Source: Peromyscus leucopus (lineage: Eukaryota; Chordata; Mammalia; Rodentia; Cricetidae). Taken from it: DNA of 64,000 nt. Made by a program: the position numbers and the translations under genes. Every line of letters begins with the position of its first letter. Within the stretch, counting starts at the first letter, position 1. Shown piece after piece: positions 60,205-64,000 of this stretch. Below the pieces are notes generated by a model. It made no database searches, was not told where the DNA came from, and was given only the letters and a program-made list of their open reading frames with translations. The stretch spans positions 47,688,456 to 47,752,455 of the forward strand of contig NC_051070.1 of the NCBI RefSeq assembly GCF_004664715.2, read 5' to 3'.

Positions 60205-61068
60205 ACTTGCTGTAAAAATGATACCCAAGGAATGATGGAAGAACAAATGGTAATATTGTGTAATTATTTAGCTGGAATGGGCATGGCTCATAAGGAGTGT
60301 TTAAGGTAGTATTCAAGATCCCTGAGCTCTTCTAGAATGTCATGAGCACGAGTCAGGAGACAAAGTAAGACAAAGTAAGTGGCGGAAAATGTGAGCTGCT
60401 GTGAGCTCTGTCACGTTAAAGCAGAGCATTTGGGTTCTGTGGTTCCTGATAGTTGAGCCGAAAAGGAAACCACGTTGGTTTATAATGGTGTATATCTAAC
60501 AAAATAAAATATGAGGCCAAGGGAGTTTAGGAGTGTGAGCTCAAAGGGACAAGGGAGCCTCAGAATGATGGTCAATCATAAAGAGAGATTGTTCACCCCA
60601 AAACATGGCTGTCGCCCCATCCCTCACCTGTTAGAGGAATAAGAAATGAGATTAAGGTTATCACAAAGACAACTTGAGAAAGGCCATGGGAGCAGAAAGC
60701 TCTGTGAGCCTGCTTGGTGCCTGGCAGGTGGGAGACCACGCAGGGGATGTTTTTGCCGGGTCTCAACCTCCAAACTCCTGTGATACTAGGTGATGGAGGA
60801 CAGTTCTCTGGCCTCAGGCATCCCAGCCATCCCTGACTTGCAGTTTTACTAGTCGACCTCTCACCTCATCCTGGGGTGTACCATGCCCCCGGGCTCTGAC
60901 CCAAAAGTGGCATCAAACGCTTTTTGTTGCTGAAAATAATTGGCTTCTTGCTAATTGGGCCTCTCTGAGTAGACAGAGAAGTTTTCAAATGTCTGAGAGT
61001 CACATTTCTGATAGCCATATTTTCAGATGCCTAGCCTCCTTAGAAAATGCCTGGCAGATGCTACTTGC
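60203..61068. other. No recognised feature
   Basis: Unique-looking flank of the retroviral element. Confidence 0.4.
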
Positions 61069-61447
61069 TGTGGGACAGCTTTCTGTACACTGTGAATATG
61101 TGCTACTCTGATTAGTTGATAAATAAAGCCATTTGGCCTATGGCAAGTCAGGTTTTAGCTAGGTGGGAAATTGAAGAGAGAGACAGGAAGACGAAAGGCA
61201 GAGGCGGAGGAGACACCATCCCACCATCCAGGGAGCAGCATGTAATGGCACACAGGTAAAGCCACAGAACATGTGGTGACATATAGATTAATAGAAATGG
61301 GCTGAGTTTACTTATAAGAGCTAGCTAGCAGAAAAATTGAGCCATGGGCCTTGGCCATGCAATTTGTAATTAATATAAGTCTCTGTGTGTTTACTTGGGT
61401 CTGAGCGGCTACAGGATTGGGTGGGACACAGGAAAACTTCCACTACA
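61069..61447 (+). mobile_element. 5' LTR of an endogenous retrovirus, family L, copy 3
   Basis: Begins TGTGGGACAGC, carries gataaataaagcc (polyadenylation-signal-like) and ends cttccactaca. A primer binding site follows, so this is a 5' LTR rather than a solo LTR. Confidence 0.82.
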
Positions 61448-61449
61448 TT

Positions 61450-61468
61450 TGGCTGCCCAATGTGGGGC
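61450..61468 (+). promoter_or_regulatory. Decayed tRNA primer binding site
   Basis: tggctgcccaatgtggggc differs slightly from tggcgcccaacgtggggc, the site for a lysine tRNA used by betaretrovirus-like elements. Position just after the LTR fits. Confidence 0.7.
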
Positions 61469-62107
61469 AAGAGTTTCCACCTAAAACCCAAGAAAGCTTA
61501 AAAAAAAAAATTCTAAAATGGAGCTAAAAACAGCTTGCTAGTTAGGTCTCTCTAGCAAGCCGTGAGGTACAGTATGGCGGGTTCACAGCAGCATATGAGC
61601 TTGACCTACAGTATGGTAGATTCCCACTGTGGTATACAGAGGTCTCTCCAAGCTGCACAGTAAGCTGCTTGGTGGATTTAGCTTTTGATAGTACAGAAAA
61701 AAAAAAAAAAGTTTTCGTTTTCTGGGCTACTCGCTGTTGGATAGAGGCATGGACCCACTGCCTCTCAGAGTCAGCAGAGAGCATTGGCTCCCAGAGTTGG
61801 AGGTGAACTACTGCCACCATGTTGAAAAGCTGAAATGGGTGGAGTCAGCAGCCAAGGCTGCCACTTAAGTCCTAAAAATGCCGTTTAGCAGTTTAAAATC
61901 TCTCCTGGTCAGAGAAGGATTATAGATTCACAATAAGTCAGATTTGGATGAAATAAGACTTTAAATGGTTTAGAATGTGTGTAAAAATGTATGTAGGCTT
62001 GGAAGAGAGAGGAAAATGAATATAGACAGTTATATAAAGAAACAGATAGTTTCAAAAAAAATAAAGTCTTTAAAGAGACAGTAAAAATAATATAAAAAAA
62101 TAAGCCA

Positions 62108-62296
62108 CGTGGCCAGGTGGCAGTGGCCCATGCCTTTAATCCCAGCACTCAGGAGGTAGAGCCAGGCAGTTCTCTGTGAGTTTGAGGCCAACCTGGTCTA
62201 CAGAGTGAGCTCTAGGACAGGCACCAAAACTACACAGAGAAACCCTGTCTCAAAAAACAAAAACAAACAAACACAAATAAACAAAACAAAACAAAA
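62108..62296 (+). mobile_element. B1 SINE nested in the retroviral relic
   Basis: atgcctttaatcccagcact, tttgaggccaacctggtcta and gaaaccctgtctcaaaaaac followed by an AAAC-rich tail. Confidence 0.94.
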
Positions 62297-62429
62297 GCCA
62301 TGTAAAGATGAAAATCACACACAGAGTCTGGATTATATTGTCTTTGGGATTTTTAACTGCAGAGAGACATTTGATTGTAAAAGCTACTAAGTTAAACCAA
62401 TATGTATATTTTAAAGTTATCTTAACTTC

Positions 62430-62640
62430 AAAATTTGTTTCTGAGGAGGCTGGAGAGATGGCTCAGAGGTTAGGAGCACCGGTAACACTTCCAGAGGTCC
62501 TGAGTTCAATTCCCAGAAACCACATGGTGGCTCACAACCATCTGTAATGGGATCTGGTGCCTTCTTCTGGCATGCAGGCATACATGCAGGCAGAACACTG
62601 TATACATAATAAATAAATTAAAAAAAATTTGTTTCTGAGG
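62430..62640 (+). mobile_element. B2 SINE with 17-bp target-site duplication
   Basis: ggctggagagatggctcaga head, ggtggctcacaaccatctgt middle and aataaataaattaaaa tail. The flank aaaatttgtttctgagg is present at 62430-62446 and 62624-62640 exactly, so the insertion is young. Confidence 0.97.
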
Positions 62641-64000
62641 ATATGCTGCTTTGGAAAAGAGGTTCTACTTTTGTTTCCACAGAAGATGAGAACCTGTGGA
62701 TTGCTTCTAGGCTAATAAGGTTTGATTGTCTAAGACCCCCTGAGAGGTCTCCAGATGATCCAACATCCAGAACAGCTTCAAGGCAACTGGCTCAGAGAAT
62801 ACAGCATCACAGACTACTCCAGTCAGGACTTGACCATAATTCTTAATTTTCTCAGGATTCCCATAAGATTACCAGTGCTCCCTATCAGCAGGAAGTAGTA
62901 TGAGAAGCTATGCCCAAATTCCCAAAATATTGTTTATGAATGTTTATTTTTATTTAAAGTAGGTTGATTTTAAATGCAATCTCTTTATAAAGAAGAAAAG
63001 GGGATAGTATAGATATGATAAGATGAAAGGGTAGATTATTGAATCTACTTTTAAAGAGCAACAACTTGTTTGAAATGTTTTACATTGCTATGGATTTTAG
63101 TTTATTGATACAAATTTAAAGTTAATTTTGTTATACTGTATGCATATTTCCACTCTTGTTTAAGGTATTATGTTTGTATAGCATATTTGAAATTGTAATG
63201 CATAATTAAATACAGATTAATAATTAGTCATCTATGATAACCACACTTATAGTCATGTTAGTTAAGTTTTCTAGGTATACATAGATATATTTCAATTAGG
63301 TAGGTGATCTTCAAACACTTCAAATACCTACAGAATATGGCATTTAAAATGTTTTAAAAACTTAAACTTTCTGGACAATGAGACATGTCTGCTCCTGGCA
63401 GCACTGATTTACTTCAAAGAGAAAGATGGACATTGAAGACATTCCATATGGAGTTTATCTTCTTCTTGGCACAAAATAGCCATTTGGACAAGAACAGCTC
63501 TTGTCTGAACTGCTTGACAGGATGTTATATAAACTGGACATGATGGACCCATAAGAAGATGGCCACTGAACTTTGCAAGGTGAGATGGTCCTTCAGGTTC
63601 CTGCTTCACAGAAGAGACTGCCAGACATTCTGCAGGACACAGGGAGAAGCAACCAGAAAACTCTAGGCCTATTGGCTGAAGATGGATGCCCCAATGTTAC
63701 AGAGGAACTTTGGATGACTGTCCAGGAAGGCAGCTGTCTCTGTCATTTCCAGAATTTTTGGAAGTTGCTTACAATGTACTTCCTGTTTACTTAGGTAATA
63801 TTATATCCCTCTGGGGTCTTTGATGTAGTTGAAGACTAGATAGCTATAATTTTCCTCAGTTATGATAAAAGATAAATTAGATATGAAACAAATATAGGAT
63901 AGATGATAGAATATTTTCTTTAATTTTGCCAAATACAAATAGACTAGATAGTGTAACTGTAATTCTTGCTTGATAACTGTTCTATTATATGTAATTTTAC

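Larger units (their letters stand above)
61469..64000 (+). mobile_element. Internal region of the retroviral relic, runs off the window
   Basis: AT-rich, with no open frame above about 92 codons and no recognisable gag, pol or env motif; probably a non-autonomous or thoroughly decayed element. Two SINEs are inserted in it. A phrase such as gttcctgcttcacagaagag at 63597 is, from memory, common in cricetid elements. Confidence 0.55.

Noticed and set aside
61469..64000. Retroviral gag, pol or env genes
   Set aside because: No open frame above about 92 codons and no recognisable motifs; the region is AT-rich and interrupted by two SINEs.

Overview
This is a gene-poor stretch of a rodent nuclear genome. 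B1/Alu-like, B2/B3, B4 and ID-type SINEs are scattered on both strands and there are many (CA)n, (CT)n and (GA)n microsatellites. Three LTRs of one family, one of them followed by a lysine-tRNA-type primer binding site, resemble elements I know from cricetid rodents (deer mouse, vole and hamster relatives). That assignment is inference. Nothing here looks bacterial, plasmid or viral apart from old endogenous retroviral copies.

The only protein gene I can support lies on the minus strand. A 472-bp exon (24981-24510) encodes a Ser-rich start and then a Glu-rich EEYL-type repeat region. A 170-bp exon (18117-17948) has strong splice sites and an SQTEW motif. Between them, a 49-bp exon (20337-20289) joins the two in phase. 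Composition and motifs match what I recall of glutamate-rich protein 6B (ERICH6B). The remaining 3' exons are either too short to recognise or lie to the left of the window.

Layout: 1-17.9 kb is the region downstream of, or a large intron of, that gene, with SINEs, L1 fragments, a diverged pair of repeats (3.2-4.1 and 15.4-16.1 kb) and an L1-3'UTR-like copy at 12.2 kb. 17.9-25.0 kb holds the recognised exons, with a 45/46-bp minisatellite running through the exon 1 splice donor. 25-64 kb is upstream intergenic DNA: LTRs at 29.0, 36.0, 48.5, 53.1 and 61.1 kb, a 1.5-kb GC-rich L1-like element at 49.1-50.6 kb, two old L1 ORF2 fragments, and several repeat-free, CpG-bearing blocks (33.3-34.0, 57.5-58.0, 59.3-59.8 kb) that could be conserved regulatory DNA. 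From 61.07 kb to the end lies an LTR-PBS-internal retroviral relic with no intact genes.

Most long open frames in the window are chance frames or translations of microsatellites. I found no wholly new biological system. The best leads are the coding minisatellite at the splice donor, a 50-bp perfect palindrome inside an LTR, a three-copy 51-bp minisatellite beside a B1 tail, and the candidate conserved blocks.
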